Origin: Falsiroseomonas sp.
GTDB lineage: Bacteria > Pseudomonadota > Alphaproteobacteria > Acetobacterales > Acetobacteraceae
Assembly: GCF_030695085.1 (NCBI RefSeq)
Contig: NZ_JAUYTS010000004.1
Span: forward strand, 1-32,557
DNA length: 32,557 nt
Reading direction: 5' to 3'
Positions 1 to 8,074 of this stretch are shown here, in pieces. The notes beneath the pieces were generated by a model. It was not told the DNA's origin. It did no database searches and saw only the letters and a list, made by a program, of their open reading frames with translations. Made by a program: the position numbers and the translations under genes. Each line of letters opens with the position of its first letter. Positions within the stretch are counted from its first letter, which is position 1.

Positions 1-22
1 CGCGAGGGGCAGGACTGCTCAA

Positions 23-571
23 TCAGGCCTTGTTGCGGCGCGCGCGGCGCACCAGGCCGAGGCCCAGCAGCGCGGAGCCGAACAGCGCGAGCGAGGCCGG
101 CTCCGGCACCGCGACCACGGTGGCGGAGAAGGTCACGTTGCTGAGGAGGCCGCTCTGCGTGCTGAACGCGAGGGTGCCCTTGGTGTCGTCGAAGCCGGTC
201 AGCGTCGCCGTGCCGGTGCCGCGGACCGACAGCGTGCCAGGAGACCCGGCAATGTTCGTCACCGACGCGCCCGCATCCAGGATGAAGGTGCTGACCAGGC
301 CGTTGTTCGTGATCGTGAACAGCAGACCCTCGGACACCGTCGGGGCGTAGGAGAAGTTGGCAATGTCGACGCAGCTCACGCAGGTGCCGAGGCCGGAAAA
401 GCTACCCTCGGCGATGTCCAGGCGCTGCGGGCCGGAGAAGGTGATCTCCGTGTCGGTGACCTGGTTGATGCCGCCGATCGACAGGTTGCTGCCCGGCATG
501 ATCGGGCCGGCCAGGACGGGGGAGGCCATGAGGGCGAGGGCGGCGACGGCGCCGAAGAGTGCCTTCTTCAT
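23..571 (-). CDS. PEP-CTERM sorting domain protein (exosortase substrate)
   Basis: Secreted surface or matrix protein, presumed substrate of the exosortase encoded next door. With the start at 571 it is 182 residues. Residues 1-21 form a signal peptide (MKKALFG...SPVLA). The mature part is rich in Ser, Thr, Gly and Asn, with a Cys pair C64-x-x-C67. The C-terminus is a textbook PEP-CTERM tail: VPEP at 155-158, a hydrophobic segment 161-174, then RRARR at 175-179. An in-frame start at 586 adds five residues, but the 571 start has an AAGGA ribosome site seven bases upstream and gives the cleaner signal peptide. It is a separate unit from the operon ending at 726 and has its own sigma-54 promoter. 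Many Ser/Thr sites fit O-glycosylation by the ligase at 20349, which is inference. Its specific role is unknown. Confidence 0.93.
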   Translation of the reverse strand: MKKALFGAVAALALMASPVLAGPIMPGSNLSIGGINQVTDTEITFSGPQRLDIAEGSFSGLGTCVSCVDIANFSYAPTVSEGLLFTITNNGLVSTFILDAGASVTNIAGSPGTLSVRGTGTATLTGFDDTKGTLAFSTQSGLLSNVTFSATVVAVPEPASLALFGSALLGLGLVRRARRNKA

Positions 572-628
572 AATCTGATCCTTCATTCGAAGCGGCCGCC
601 AGCAATCCCAGAGGCCTGGCCCTCATTA

Positions 629-644
629 AGCAACTCGCGTGCCA
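629..644 (-). promoter_or_regulatory. Sigma-54 (-24/-12) promoter of the PEP-CTERM gene
   Basis: On the minus strand this reads TGGCACG-CGAG-TTGCT, matching the RpoN consensus TGGCACGNNNNTTGCW at every defined position, with the required ten bases between the GG and GC. Transcription would begin near 618, giving a leader of about 47 bases before the ATG at 571. The locus encodes its own sigma-54 activator, PrsR (14811-16196), so activation by PrsR is the natural inference. Confidence 0.9.
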
Positions 645-694
645 GACCTTTTTCTCCTTTCTTTCCGATACTTAGTTGTGATATTGGCGGTTAT

Positions 695-720
695 GTCGGC
701 CGCCTGTAAGTGATGCCGAC
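695..720. promoter_or_regulatory. Inverted repeat upstream of the sigma-54 promoter
   Basis: GTCGGC (695-700) and GCCGAC (715-720) form a perfect 6-base inverted repeat with a 14-base spacer. A second possible hairpin, GGCGG/CCGCC (686-690 and 700-704), overlaps it. The centre lies roughly 65 bases upstream of the -24 element, a usual distance for an enhancer-binding-protein site, so a PrsR site is possible. It also lies just after the xrtA stop codon (726), so it could be an operon-end hairpin, but no T-run follows it on the minus strand. Confidence 0.4.
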
Positions 721-725
721 AGAGG

Positions 726-2213
726 TCACGAACCCGTTGAGCGCACCGCCGCAACGGCGGCCAGACCCTGCCGCTGCGCCGCGAGCACGGCACGCATCAC
801 CCGGCTGGCCTCGGCAACGTCCAGCGCCGAGGCATCCTCAGGGGCCAGTTCCACCACCACCAGCACGGGCCGCGCCGTGCCGCCGCGCAGCGTCGACAGC
901 GCCTGCGCGGCGCGTGACCGAAGACCATCCCCCGCCGCCGCGCCGTCCCGCCACGCGGCCACGGCTACCAGCGCGGACCGGCCCGCAACCTGGCGCACCT
1001 GCCATGCCATGCCGGGAGCCTGCACGCCGAAGGTCAACGCGTCGTCATTCACAGCCCCGGCGGCCGCGCGACGTGCCGCGGCGACGGCGGCCCAGTTGGT
1101 GTCGTTTGCGAAGTGCATCAGCCGCGCAGTGGCGACGAGCCCCCCGCAGCGCAGCGCCAGCCCGTCCGCGACGCAGCCTTCCGGCGCCGCCAAGGCCGCA
1201 TCCTGCACCACCGGCGACGCCACGCCCGCATCCAGCCTGGCCACCGCCAGCGGCCCCGTCGCCGCCAGGCCCACGGCCAGCGCCGCAACCGCCACGCCCC
1301 GGGCCGGTGCCACGCGCCGCGGCCGCAACGGCGCCAGCGGGTCCTGCACCACCGGCGGCACCGCGCCATCCTGCCGGAAGGGCAGACCGGCCAGCACCAG
1401 CAGCAGCAGCACGACCGAGAAGAACACCCAGCCATAGATCAGGTGGTCCGCCGCCGCCGCCTCCGCGCTGCCCAGGTAATGCCCGAACAGCACGATGCCC
1501 AGTGCACGGATGCCGTTCGCCAATACCGGCACGCCGATGGCCAGCAGCATCACCATCAGCCGGCGTCCCGGGCTGCGGAACATCACCAGCGCATACAGCG
1601 CGCCGAAGGCGATGGCCGCGATCAGGAAGCGCAGCCCGGCACAGGCCTCGGCCACCAGGAAGGTGCCGGCCGGGATCTCGATCACCAGCCCATCGGCGTA
1701 ATGCGGGATCTCGAAGAAGCGCAGCCCTGCCAGGATCATCTGCAAGGTCACGTCCTGCAGGAAGGGCGTGGCGAACTCGCCGAATGGTACGAGGAAAATC
1801 AGGTAGGCCAGCGGGGCCGCCATCGCCAGCGTGATGCGCCAGCCCAGCGTCGCCAGCACCAGGACCCAGACCAGCCCGATCAGGACAAGCTGCCGCCCCT
1901 CCATGATGCCGAGCCGTTCCGCCACCAGCCAGGCCAGCGCGCCGCCCAGCGCCGGCAGCGCCAGAAGCAGCGAAGGCTCGGGCCGCAGCACCTTCAGGCG
2001 ATCCCGCCGTACCCAGGCCAGCCAGATCGCGATCGGCAGCACCAGCCAGCAATGGTTGTAGGTGGCGGAGCGGTCCCAGGTGGCGACAGCCGCCGCAACC
2101 TCCGCCTGGAACAGCAGGCCGAGGGCCAGAAGCCCAAGACCGAGCGCCGCCACCGGCAGCGCCCAGCCGCCATGCAGGCCGGTTGCAGGACGCACGGGCA
2201 GGATCACGTTCAT
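726..2213 (-). CDS. xrtA: Exosortase A (XrtA/EpsH)
   Basis: Inner-membrane cysteine transpeptidase-like protease that recognises the PEP-CTERM tail and processes or sorts the substrate. The protein has 495 residues. About eight hydrophobic segments span residues 17-278. The catalytic triad is visible: C191 in AEACAGLRF, R236 in ANGIRALG and H257 in ADHLIYGW. After a Pro-rich linker (282-300) comes one more hydrophobic segment (306-325), then a soluble domain to the end. This domain sits where exosortase A proteins carry an EpsI-like region, but it is Ala-rich and hard to match by eye. The start overlaps the end of the glycosyltransferase gene by four bases (ATGA). It is the last gene of the minus-strand operon. 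Identification as exosortase is secure; the A subtype follows from the neighbours. Confidence 0.95.
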   Translation of the reverse strand: MNVILPVRPATGLHGGWALPVAALGLGLLALGLLFQAEVAAAVATWDRSATYNHCWLVLPIAIWLAWVRRDRLKVLRPEPSLLLALPALGGALAWLVAERLGIMEGRQLVLIGLVWVLVLATLGWRITLAMAAPLAYLIFLVPFGEFATPFLQDVTLQMILAGLRFFEIPHYADGLVIEIPAGTFLVAEACAGLRFLIAAIAFGALYALVMFRSPGRRLMVMLLAIGVPVLANGIRALGIVLFGHYLGSAEAAAADHLIYGWVFFSVVLLLLVLAGLPFRQDGAVPPVVQDPLAPLRPRRVAPARGVAVAALAVGLAATGPLAVARLDAGVASPVVQDAALAAPEGCVADGLALRCGGLVATARLMHFANDTNWAAVAAARRAAAGAVNDDALTFGVQAPGMAWQVRQVAGRSALVAVAAWRDGAAAGDGLRSRAAQALSTLRGGTARPVLVVVELAPEDASALDVAEASRVMRAVLAAQRQGLAAVAAVRSTGS

Positions 2214-3427
2214 GCCGTCATTGTCTCCCGCACGGGCAGCACCGCATCGAGGCGGCGCAGCGTGGCGTTCCAGTCATGCGCTTCCGTCACCGCCGCCCGC
2301 GCCCGCGCGCCCAGGCCCGGATGCCGGCCCTCGAGCACCCCGCGCACCGCATCCGCCATCGCGAGGGCGCCCTCGGCCACCAGGATGTCCCGGCCCGGCA
2401 GGGCACGCACGCCCTCGAAGGCCTCGGGGCTGGCCACCACCGGCCGCGCGAGTGCCATCGCCTCCAGCACCTTGTTCTGGATACCGCGGGCAATCCGCAG
2501 CGGCGCGACGGCCACCGCCGCATGCGCGATCCAGGGCTGGATGCGCGGCACCGCGCCCGTCACATGCACACCCGGCCGCGCGGCCAGCGCACGCACCGCG
2601 GGTGCGGGATTGACGCCGACGATGTGGAAGGCAACGCCCGGCAGGTCGGCCAAATGCGGCATGACCTGTTCCGCGAACCAGCACACCGCCTCGATATTCG
2701 GGCGGTAGTCCATGGTGCCGGTGAAGACGACGGCCTGCGTGCCGGGGGCGTAGGGGCTTGGCGTCGGCAGCGCCGGGTCGAAGGCCGCCAGGTCCACGCC
2801 ATTATCCACATGGTCCACCCGCGCCGCCGCTTCCGGCGCCATGGACCGGAACTGCGCGGCCTCGGCGGCGGAGACGAACAGGGTGCGGTCGAAAGCGGAA
2901 GCCGCGCGGCGCTCGAAGGCCAGCAGCGTCCGCGCTTCCCGCGCCCAGACCTGGCGCATCGGCGGCCGTGCATCCGCGGCATAGGCGCGCCACTTCTCGG
3001 AATCGACATCGACCATGTCCAGCACGCGGCGCATGCCGGGATGCCGGGGGCCCATCACATAGGGCGCCATGGCCGAGGAATAGACGAAGCAGGCGTCATG
3101 CGTGCCGGCGGCCAGATGCGCCTGCACCCAGTCCCACAGGCCCTTTTCGTGAAACCAGCCGAGGCTCAGCGGCAGGCCCGGACGGCAGCGCAGCAGCGCG
3201 CGCAGCGCGGCCTGCCGGCGCGACCCGGTCTGCCGTGCCACCACGCTGGCGCAACGCGCCTGCAGCACCGGCAGATGACGCAGATCGGCCGGATCATCGA
3301 CCAGGCAGCCGAGATCGACGTCCCAGTTTTCAGCAAGCCGGTCCAGCATGTGCCAGGCGCGGATCTTGTCGCCCTTGTCGGGCGGGAAGGGAATGCGGTG
3401 GCACAGGAACAGCAGGCGCGGCTTCAT
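2210..3427 (-). CDS. XrtA-associated glycosyltransferase (sugar transferase, GT4 type)
   Basis: Cytoplasmic glycosyltransferase that adds a sugar to the EPS repeat unit; donor and acceptor are unknown. It has 405 residues in two Rossmann-like halves. The N-terminus (LLFLCHRIPFPPDKGDKIR) is the signature of the PEP-CTERM/EpsH1-associated sugar transferase family. The C-terminal half has the nucleotide-sugar region with NKVLEAMALARPVVASPEAFEGV-type residues near 320-345, the position of the family's EX7E-like motif. The start codon shares one base with the FemAB stop (TGATG), and the stop overlaps xrtA by four bases, so translation is probably coupled. Length and motifs are typical and nothing is missing. 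Confidence 0.93.
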   Translation of the reverse strand: MKPRLLFLCHRIPFPPDKGDKIRAWHMLDRLAENWDVDLGCLVDDPADLRHLPVLQARCASVVARQTGSRRQAALRALLRCRPGLPLSLGWFHEKGLWDWVQAHLAAGTHDACFVYSSAMAPYVMGPRHPGMRRVLDMVDVDSEKWRAYAADARPPMRQVWAREARTLLAFERRAASAFDRTLFVSAAEAAQFRSMAPEAAARVDHVDNGVDLAAFDPALPTPSPYAPGTQAVVFTGTMDYRPNIEAVCWFAEQVMPHLADLPGVAFHIVGVNPAPAVRALAARPGVHVTGAVPRIQPWIAHAAVAVAPLRIARGIQNKVLEAMALARPVVASPEAFEGVRALPGRDILVAEGALAMADAVRGVLEGRHPGLGARARAAVTEAHDWNATLRRLDAVLPVRETMTA

Positions 3428-4458
3428 CAGCCGAGACCCCGCACGATCTGCGGCCCGATCAGATTGGCCACCTGCAAGGGCAGCCGGCGCCAGGCGGCGA
3501 TCATCAGCTTGAACTTCGGATTGGCCGGGTTGTTCTCCGCCAGCGTCGCGCCCTGGCGAAGCTGGTAGCAGTAATGCAGCGGCTGCGCCTCGAACCCCCA
3601 GTTGCGCTTGAAGTCGAAGGCGCCGGTGCCGGCCTTGCTGCGGCCGAAATCGAACATGCGCGCGCCACGTTCGGCGCCGGCGCGGCGCATCACTTCCCAG
3701 TACAGGAAATCATTGGCCGCAAGCCCGCGCGCCTCCGGCGTGCCGCCGCCGTAATAGGGCAGCACCTCGTCCCGGAAGTGGAAGTTCAGCACGGCGGCCA
3801 CGGGCCGGTCCTCGTGCAGCACCGTCGTCACATCATGCGAATCGGGAAACGCCTCCCCCAACAACCGAAAATACTTCTCGGAGAAGACGGGCGTGCCGAG
3901 CGCATGCACCATGCGGGCATAGACATGATGCAGCGCGCGCGTGTCGTGGTTAGAGACGCTGGTCAGGCCGTTTGAAATGCCCTTGCGGACCATGGCGCGC
4001 TGCTTGCGCGGAATCGCCTTCATGTCGGCATCCGCATCGCCGCTTATGGCGCGGCGGAAGGTGTGGTGCAGCGCGGGGCGTTCGGCCCAGCCCTCATCCG
4101 CCGCGTCGCGGCGGCGGAATTCCAGGCTGGGCACGCCGGTGCGGCGCATCAGGTCCATCGCGTGGGATTCCAGTGCCGCGGCGGCCTGCGGCGTGGCGGC
4201 AACGGGGCCGCCATAGACGCAGAAGGGCGTCGAGATCAGCGCGTCGCCGAACAGCAGTGTCTTCATCCGCGCCAGTGGCAGCACGCCGACGATGGCGCCG
4301 TCCTGTTCCGCATAGGCGTAGTGGGTGCGGTGGCCGAAGGCGCGCTCGATCACCTGGCGCCAGGGCGACAGGTGAAAGAAGGTCGCCCCCGGCGTGCGAT
4401 GGACGAAATCATCCCAGGCGGCGCAGGCGCCGTCCTCCAATTCCCGAATCCGCACCAT
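3427..4458 (-). CDS. FemAB-related XrtA-associated protein (GNAT fold)
   Basis: Member of the PEP-CTERM-associated FemAB-like family, with a GNAT-type acyl- or aminoacyl-transferase fold. It probably modifies an EPS sugar or a lipid-linked intermediate in the cytoplasm; the real substrate is unknown. The frame extends upstream to 4662, but that extension lies inside the deacetylase gene and reads as low-complexity shadow. The ATG at 4458 (MVRIRELEDG), two bases after the deacetylase stop, starts the conserved domain and gives 343 residues. Family features include WDDFVHRTPGATFFH near the N-terminus, a Lys/Arg-rich stretch IPRKQRAMVRKG, and FDFGRSK...FKRNWGF in the second GNAT half. Overlaps the next gene by one base. 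Confidence 0.9.
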   Translation of the reverse strand: MVRIRELEDGACAAWDDFVHRTPGATFFHLSPWRQVIERAFGHRTHYAYAEQDGAIVGVLPLARMKTLLFGDALISTPFCVYGGPVAATPQAAAALESHAMDLMRRTGVPSLEFRRRDAADEGWAERPALHHTFRRAISGDADADMKAIPRKQRAMVRKGISNGLTSVSNHDTRALHHVYARMVHALGTPVFSEKYFRLLGEAFPDSHDVTTVLHEDRPVAAVLNFHFRDEVLPYYGGGTPEARGLAANDFLYWEVMRRAGAERGARMFDFGRSKAGTGAFDFKRNWGFEAQPLHYCYQLRQGATLAENNPANPKFKLMIAAWRRLPLQVANLIGPQIVRGLG

Positions 4459-4460
4459 GC

Positions 4461-5375
4461 TCACCCCGCCATCGCGCGCAGCTTCGCGGGCAGGGCCGGC
4501 TCCGCCAGTTCCTCCGCGAAGACATCGGACATGCTGCCCCAGGCGAAATCGCGCAGCAGCCGGTCCAACCGCGCGCCCATGCTGGGCAGGCCGGTGTAGT
4601 GGCGGAAGCGGGACAGGGCCTTGGCCTGGAAGACGCGCGGCTGGTCCGGGTCCAGTTCCCACGGATGGAAGTAGAAGATGCCGCGGCGCGCCTCCGTCCG
4701 GTTCACGCGCTGCAACCCGGCGCGGAACAGCGGATACGGCGCCAGCCGGAACCAGCCGCCACCGGAACAGGGCAGTGAGCGGCCGAGGGCGCGCACCGTG
4801 GTCATCGGCAGTTCCAGCACGCCATCCGGATGCGGATGGTGCGGCCCACGCGGTGCATCGGGTGCGCCGTACAGGTCATGCTTCACCGGAAAGACCGAGG
4901 ACGAATAGCGATAGCCCTCCTCGGCCAGGATCGGATGCGCCCAGGGCGTATGCGGCCCGATCGAGAAGGTCGGCGCGCGATAGCCTTGCACCGCCACGCC
5001 GCCGGTATCCTCCAGCAGCATCCGCGCCTGGCGGATATCGGCGCGGAACGCCTCGGCGCCGATGGCATCCACCCGTTCATGGCCATGGCCGTGGCTGGCG
5101 AGTTCGTGCCCGGCATCAACGATGCGCCGCACCAGCGTCGGGTAGCGCTGCGCCACCCAGCCCAGCGTGAAGAAGGTGGCACGCACGCCGGCTTCGGCGA
5201 AGCGCTCCAGCACCTGCTCGGTATTCGCCTCCACCCGGCAGGACAGCTGCTCCCATTCGTCGCGCGGGATCGCCTCGGCGAAGGCCTGGACCTGAAACCA
5301 ATCCTCGACATCCACGCTCATCGCGTTGCGGATGTGGTGCCCCTGCGCCGGGGCGTTGCGGTTCTGAAAATTCAC
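4461..5375 (-). CDS. XrtA-associated polysaccharide deacetylase (NodB homology, CE4)
   Basis: Metal-dependent deacetylase expected to remove N- or O-acetyl groups from the EPS. It has 304 residues. The start is GTG at 5375, overlapping the ATPase stop by four bases (GTGA). A second possible start is the Met at residue 19. Catalytic motifs are visible: VDVEDWF with D22/D25, the metal histidines H95 and H99 in SHGHGHE, R133-A-P in GYRAPTFS, and H237 in FYFHPWELD. The VDVEDWFQV and HPWELD wording is characteristic of the PEP-CTERM-locus deacetylase subfamily. No signal peptide is evident, which is usual for this subfamily. All key residues are present, so it should be active. Confidence 0.93.
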   Translation of the reverse strand: MNFQNRNAPAQGHHIRNAMSVDVEDWFQVQAFAEAIPRDEWEQLSCRVEANTEQVLERFAEAGVRATFFTLGWVAQRYPTLVRRIVDAGHELASHGHGHERVDAIGAEAFRADIRQARMLLEDTGGVAVQGYRAPTFSIGPHTPWAHPILAEEGYRYSSSVFPVKHDLYGAPDAPRGPHHPHPDGVLELPMTTVRALGRSLPCSGGGWFRLAPYPLFRAGLQRVNRTEARRGIFYFHPWELDPDQPRVFQAKALSRFRHYTGLPSMGARLDRLLRDFAWGSMSDVFAEELAEPALPAKLRAMAG

Positions 5376-6340
5376 CGGTGCGTCCTCCGCCCACCGCCGA
5401 ACAGATCGGCCATCTGCTGGAACACCCGCTCACGCCGCGCCGTCAGATTCTCCAGCGCCTCGATCCGGTGCTCGATATCGCGCAGCACCACGCCGGCATC
5501 GGGCGCCGGCATACCGAACAGTTGCGGCGCCATGCCGCCGCCGAGGTCTTCCTCCAGCTCGATCGCCGTCGCCTCCACCAGCGGCGCGGTCAGCACCGTG
5601 GCGCGCTCCAGCGCGGCGCCGAGCAGCACGCGCGAACAGAGGCGGTTGATGCGGCGCGGAATGCCCTCGCTGTGCCGGTGCACCAGGTCCAGCGCACCCT
5701 CCTCCCACCGCGGATGGTCCAGCCAGCCCACCGCGCGCATGCGGTGCTCGACATAGGCGTGGGTTTCTTCGCGTGACAGCGCGCCCAGGTGGTAGCAGGC
5801 CAGCACGCGCTGGCGCAGCTGGTCGAGATCCGGGCTGGCCAGGGTACGGCGCAGCTGCGGCTGGCCCAGCAGGATGGTCTGCATCGGCGCCTGGCCGCCC
5901 TCCGTCACGTTGGACAGCATCCGCAATTCTTCCAACGCCGCCGGTGCCAGGCCCTGCGCCTCGTCCACGATCAGCAGGTAGCGACGGTCGCCATTGCGCA
6001 GCGCGGCGGAGATGCCGCGCAGCACGGCAGCCTTGTTGCCCTCCGGCTCCGCGCCGAAGGCATCGGCCACCAGCCGCAACAGATCATCCCCCGCCACCTG
6101 GGTGGTGGAGACGCGGGCCACGGCAAAGCCGGTCGGGTCGAGCTGGCTGCACAGCCGCTCCACCAGCGTCGTCTTGCCGGCGCCGACTTCCCCTGTCACC
6201 ACCACGAAGCCCTCGCGCTGCGCCAGACCGTACAGCAGATGCGCATAGGCGCGTGCGTGGACGGAGCTTTCGTAGAACAACTTGGCATCCGGCGTCATCT
6301 GGAAGGGATGCGCACGGAAACCGTAGATCTCGCCAAGCAT
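5372..6340 (-). CDS. XrtA-associated secretion-type AAA ATPase (ExeA/GspA-like)
   Basis: ATPase of the PEP-CTERM-locus subfamily related to ExeA/GspA, probably energising assembly or regulation of the envelope export apparatus. It has 322 residues. The N-terminal FGFRAHPF-like element reads here as YGFRAHPFQMTPD. Walker A is GEVGAGKT (50-57), Walker B is LLIVDEAQ (122-129), and LLGQP (157-161) is the sensor region. The C-terminal 40 residues look like a short helix or coiled coil. A GGAG ribosome site lies six bases before the ATG. The gene starts nine bases after the barrel-protein stop and overlaps the deacetylase start by four bases. Unlike full-length ExeA it has no evident TM segment or peptidoglycan-binding domain. 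Confidence 0.93.
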   Translation of the reverse strand: MLGEIYGFRAHPFQMTPDAKLFYESSVHARAYAHLLYGLAQREGFVVVTGEVGAGKTTLVERLCSQLDPTGFAVARVSTTQVAGDDLLRLVADAFGAEPEGNKAAVLRGISAALRNGDRRYLLIVDEAQGLAPAALEELRMLSNVTEGGQAPMQTILLGQPQLRRTLASPDLDQLRQRVLACYHLGALSREETHAYVEHRMRAVGWLDHPRWEEGALDLVHRHSEGIPRRINRLCSRVLLGAALERATVLTAPLVEATAIELEEDLGGGMAPQLFGMPAPDAGVVLRDIEHRIEALENLTARRERVFQQMADLFGGGRRTHR

Positions 6341-6349
6341 CGCGGGCTC

Positions 6350-8074
6350 CTAGAAGGTTTGGCGCAAGCCGATGAGGATGAAATTCTGCGTCGATGTGCC
6401 ATTGCCGACCGAAGCGTCGTTCCGGCGGCTGGCCAGCTGAAGCGTGGCGGTGGTGTTCTCCCGCAGCGCGTGCACGAAAGTGAGGCTTGCGCTCATGATC
6501 GTACCGTCACCGCGCAGATCGTTGCTGCTGCGGCCGTATTGCAGGAAGCCGACCGCAGTGGTGCGCGGCGTCAGTGAACGCGACCAGGTGAAGCCGGCGG
6601 AGGTGCCGCGCTGCCCGAAGCTGCTGCCGCCCTCGGCCACGGAAACCGGCGTCCGCTCCTCCCGCGTCAGGGTCAGGGCGAAGGTATCCCGCGGCCAGGT
6701 CTGCACGATGGCGGCGGAGGCCGTCTTGATGCGCGCCAGATTGTTCTGGCTGCCCAGGAAGGACCCGCTGAAGGGCCGCACCACCGGCAGGCCGGTCGAC
6801 AGATCGACCGGGTTGCCGAACTGGTCGAGCGAGGTGGTGGAGAGCAGGTCCGCCGCCTGCAGCGCCCCGGTGCTCAACGTCTCCGCGTAGCGGCCCGAGA
6901 TGCGCGTCCGGCCGCCGACAGCGACGGAGCCATCGAAGGACAGCGAGTTGAAGCCGTTGCGCCGGCCGTAGCGCACCGTCACCTGGCTGGCCTCGGAGAA
7001 GTCAAACCGCGTGCCGACCGACCAGATCGGCTCGTCGATATCGATACCGGGCGTACCGCCGAAGCGCTGCTGCTCGTAGCCGCCCATCACCAGCACGGAG
7101 AGGCCGCGCAGGATGGCGTAGCGCGCCTCGACCGAGCCGAGCCGGCGATAGGCACCATCCAGCACGCCATCGCCATCATAGGCGGTGGCCTGCAGGCGCC
7201 CTTCAAGCGCCAGCCGGCCGAAATCGGGACCGGTCCGGACCACCGCATAGCCTTCATGCGCGGTGAAGGACTGCGCCGCCGTGCCGCCCTGCACCCCAGG
7301 CCGGAACTGGCCCGGTTGCAGCGCCAGCACCGGGTCGTCGCCGCTCTGGTCGACCCACTGGTAGGCGTAGCCCACCTGCATCGTTGCCGTGTCGCCAAAG
7401 CGATGCACAATGTAGGGCGAAATCTGGAAGCTGGTGGTCTGCAGCCGGTCACGGTCATCGGTGACAATGCTGCCTTCGGGCGCGAAGCCGCCGTTGACGC
7501 TCTGGATCGACGACGAACCGCGCATGTCCAGGAACAGCGTGCCAGGCACGACGCTGACCAGCGCCTGGCCGTTGAAATTCTGGTCGAAGCGATCCTGGTC
7601 CGTGTTATTCGCGTGAAAACGCGCGGTCGGCGTGTAGTTCAGCACGCCCTGCAGCCGCGCCGTATCGGCGGAAACCAACACGCCCGGCGTGATCGTGGTG
7701 AAGACGTCACCACTTTTCCGGTTGCCGCTGTTGGTCAGGTTGTCCGTCGCCACCGCCTGGACCGTAAGGCTGGGCACGATGGTCCAGGCGCGGGCCGGGC
7801 CGGGTGCTGCGGGCAGCGGGCCGGTGGTGGGAAAGCCGAACTGGCCGATGCGGATCGGCGGCGCGGTCGGCGCCACCAGGTCCACGCCCCGCGCGGCCGC
7901 GCCTTCGGCCTCAGCCGCGGCGCGGACAGAAGGAAGCGAGCCCGGCCCGGTGGAGCCGGGCAGTGGCGGGCTGGTCGCCCAGGCGGGCACCGCCGCCATC
8001 CCCAGGGCCAGGACCGCCCCGCGCAGGAGAAGATCAGCCATCGGCTGAGGCCGTCGAATTGCCAAAACTGTCAT
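6350..8074 (-). CDS. XrtA-associated outer-membrane beta-barrel protein
   Basis: Predicted outer-membrane protein of the PEP-CTERM-system-associated barrel family, probably part of the EPS exit route or its anchoring. It has 574 residues from 8074; the ATG at 8041 (MADLLLRGA...VPAWA) is an alternative giving 563 residues and a more compact signal peptide. The 8074 start has a GGATGAG-like site about seven bases upstream. After a Pro/Ala linker the protein consists of alternating beta-strand-like segments with aromatic girdle residues, and it ends LIGLRQTF, a typical barrel C-terminal Phe. It overlaps the kinase gene at either start. No enzymatic motif is seen. Confidence 0.88.
   Translation of the reverse strand: MTVLAIRRPQPMADLLLRGAVLALGMAAVPAWATSPPLPGSTGPGSLPSVRAAAEAEGAAARGVDLVAPTAPPIRIGQFGFPTTGPLPAAPGPARAWTIVPSLTVQAVATDNLTNSGNRKSGDVFTTITPGVLVSADTARLQGVLNYTPTARFHANNTDQDRFDQNFNGQALVSVVPGTLFLDMRGSSSIQSVNGGFAPEGSIVTDDRDRLQTTSFQISPYIVHRFGDTATMQVGYAYQWVDQSGDDPVLALQPGQFRPGVQGGTAAQSFTAHEGYAVVRTGPDFGRLALEGRLQATAYDGDGVLDGAYRRLGSVEARYAILRGLSVLVMGGYEQQRFGGTPGIDIDEPIWSVGTRFDFSEASQVTVRYGRRNGFNSLSFDGSVAVGGRTRISGRYAETLSTGALQAADLLSTTSLDQFGNPVDLSTGLPVVRPFSGSFLGSQNNLARIKTASAAIVQTWPRDTFALTLTREERTPVSVAEGGSSFGQRGTSAGFTWSRSLTPRTTAVGFLQYGRSSNDLRGDGTIMSASLTFVHALRENTTATLQLASRRNDASVGNGTSTQNFILIGLRQTF

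Noticed and set aside
710..1834. 374-codon plus-strand frame rich in Pro, Arg and Ala
   Set aside because: It is the antisense of xrtA, which has conserved catalytic motifs; the composition is typical of shadow frames in GC-rich DNA. The same reasoning removes similar long frames opposite prsT, the kinase, the barrel gene and the flippase.
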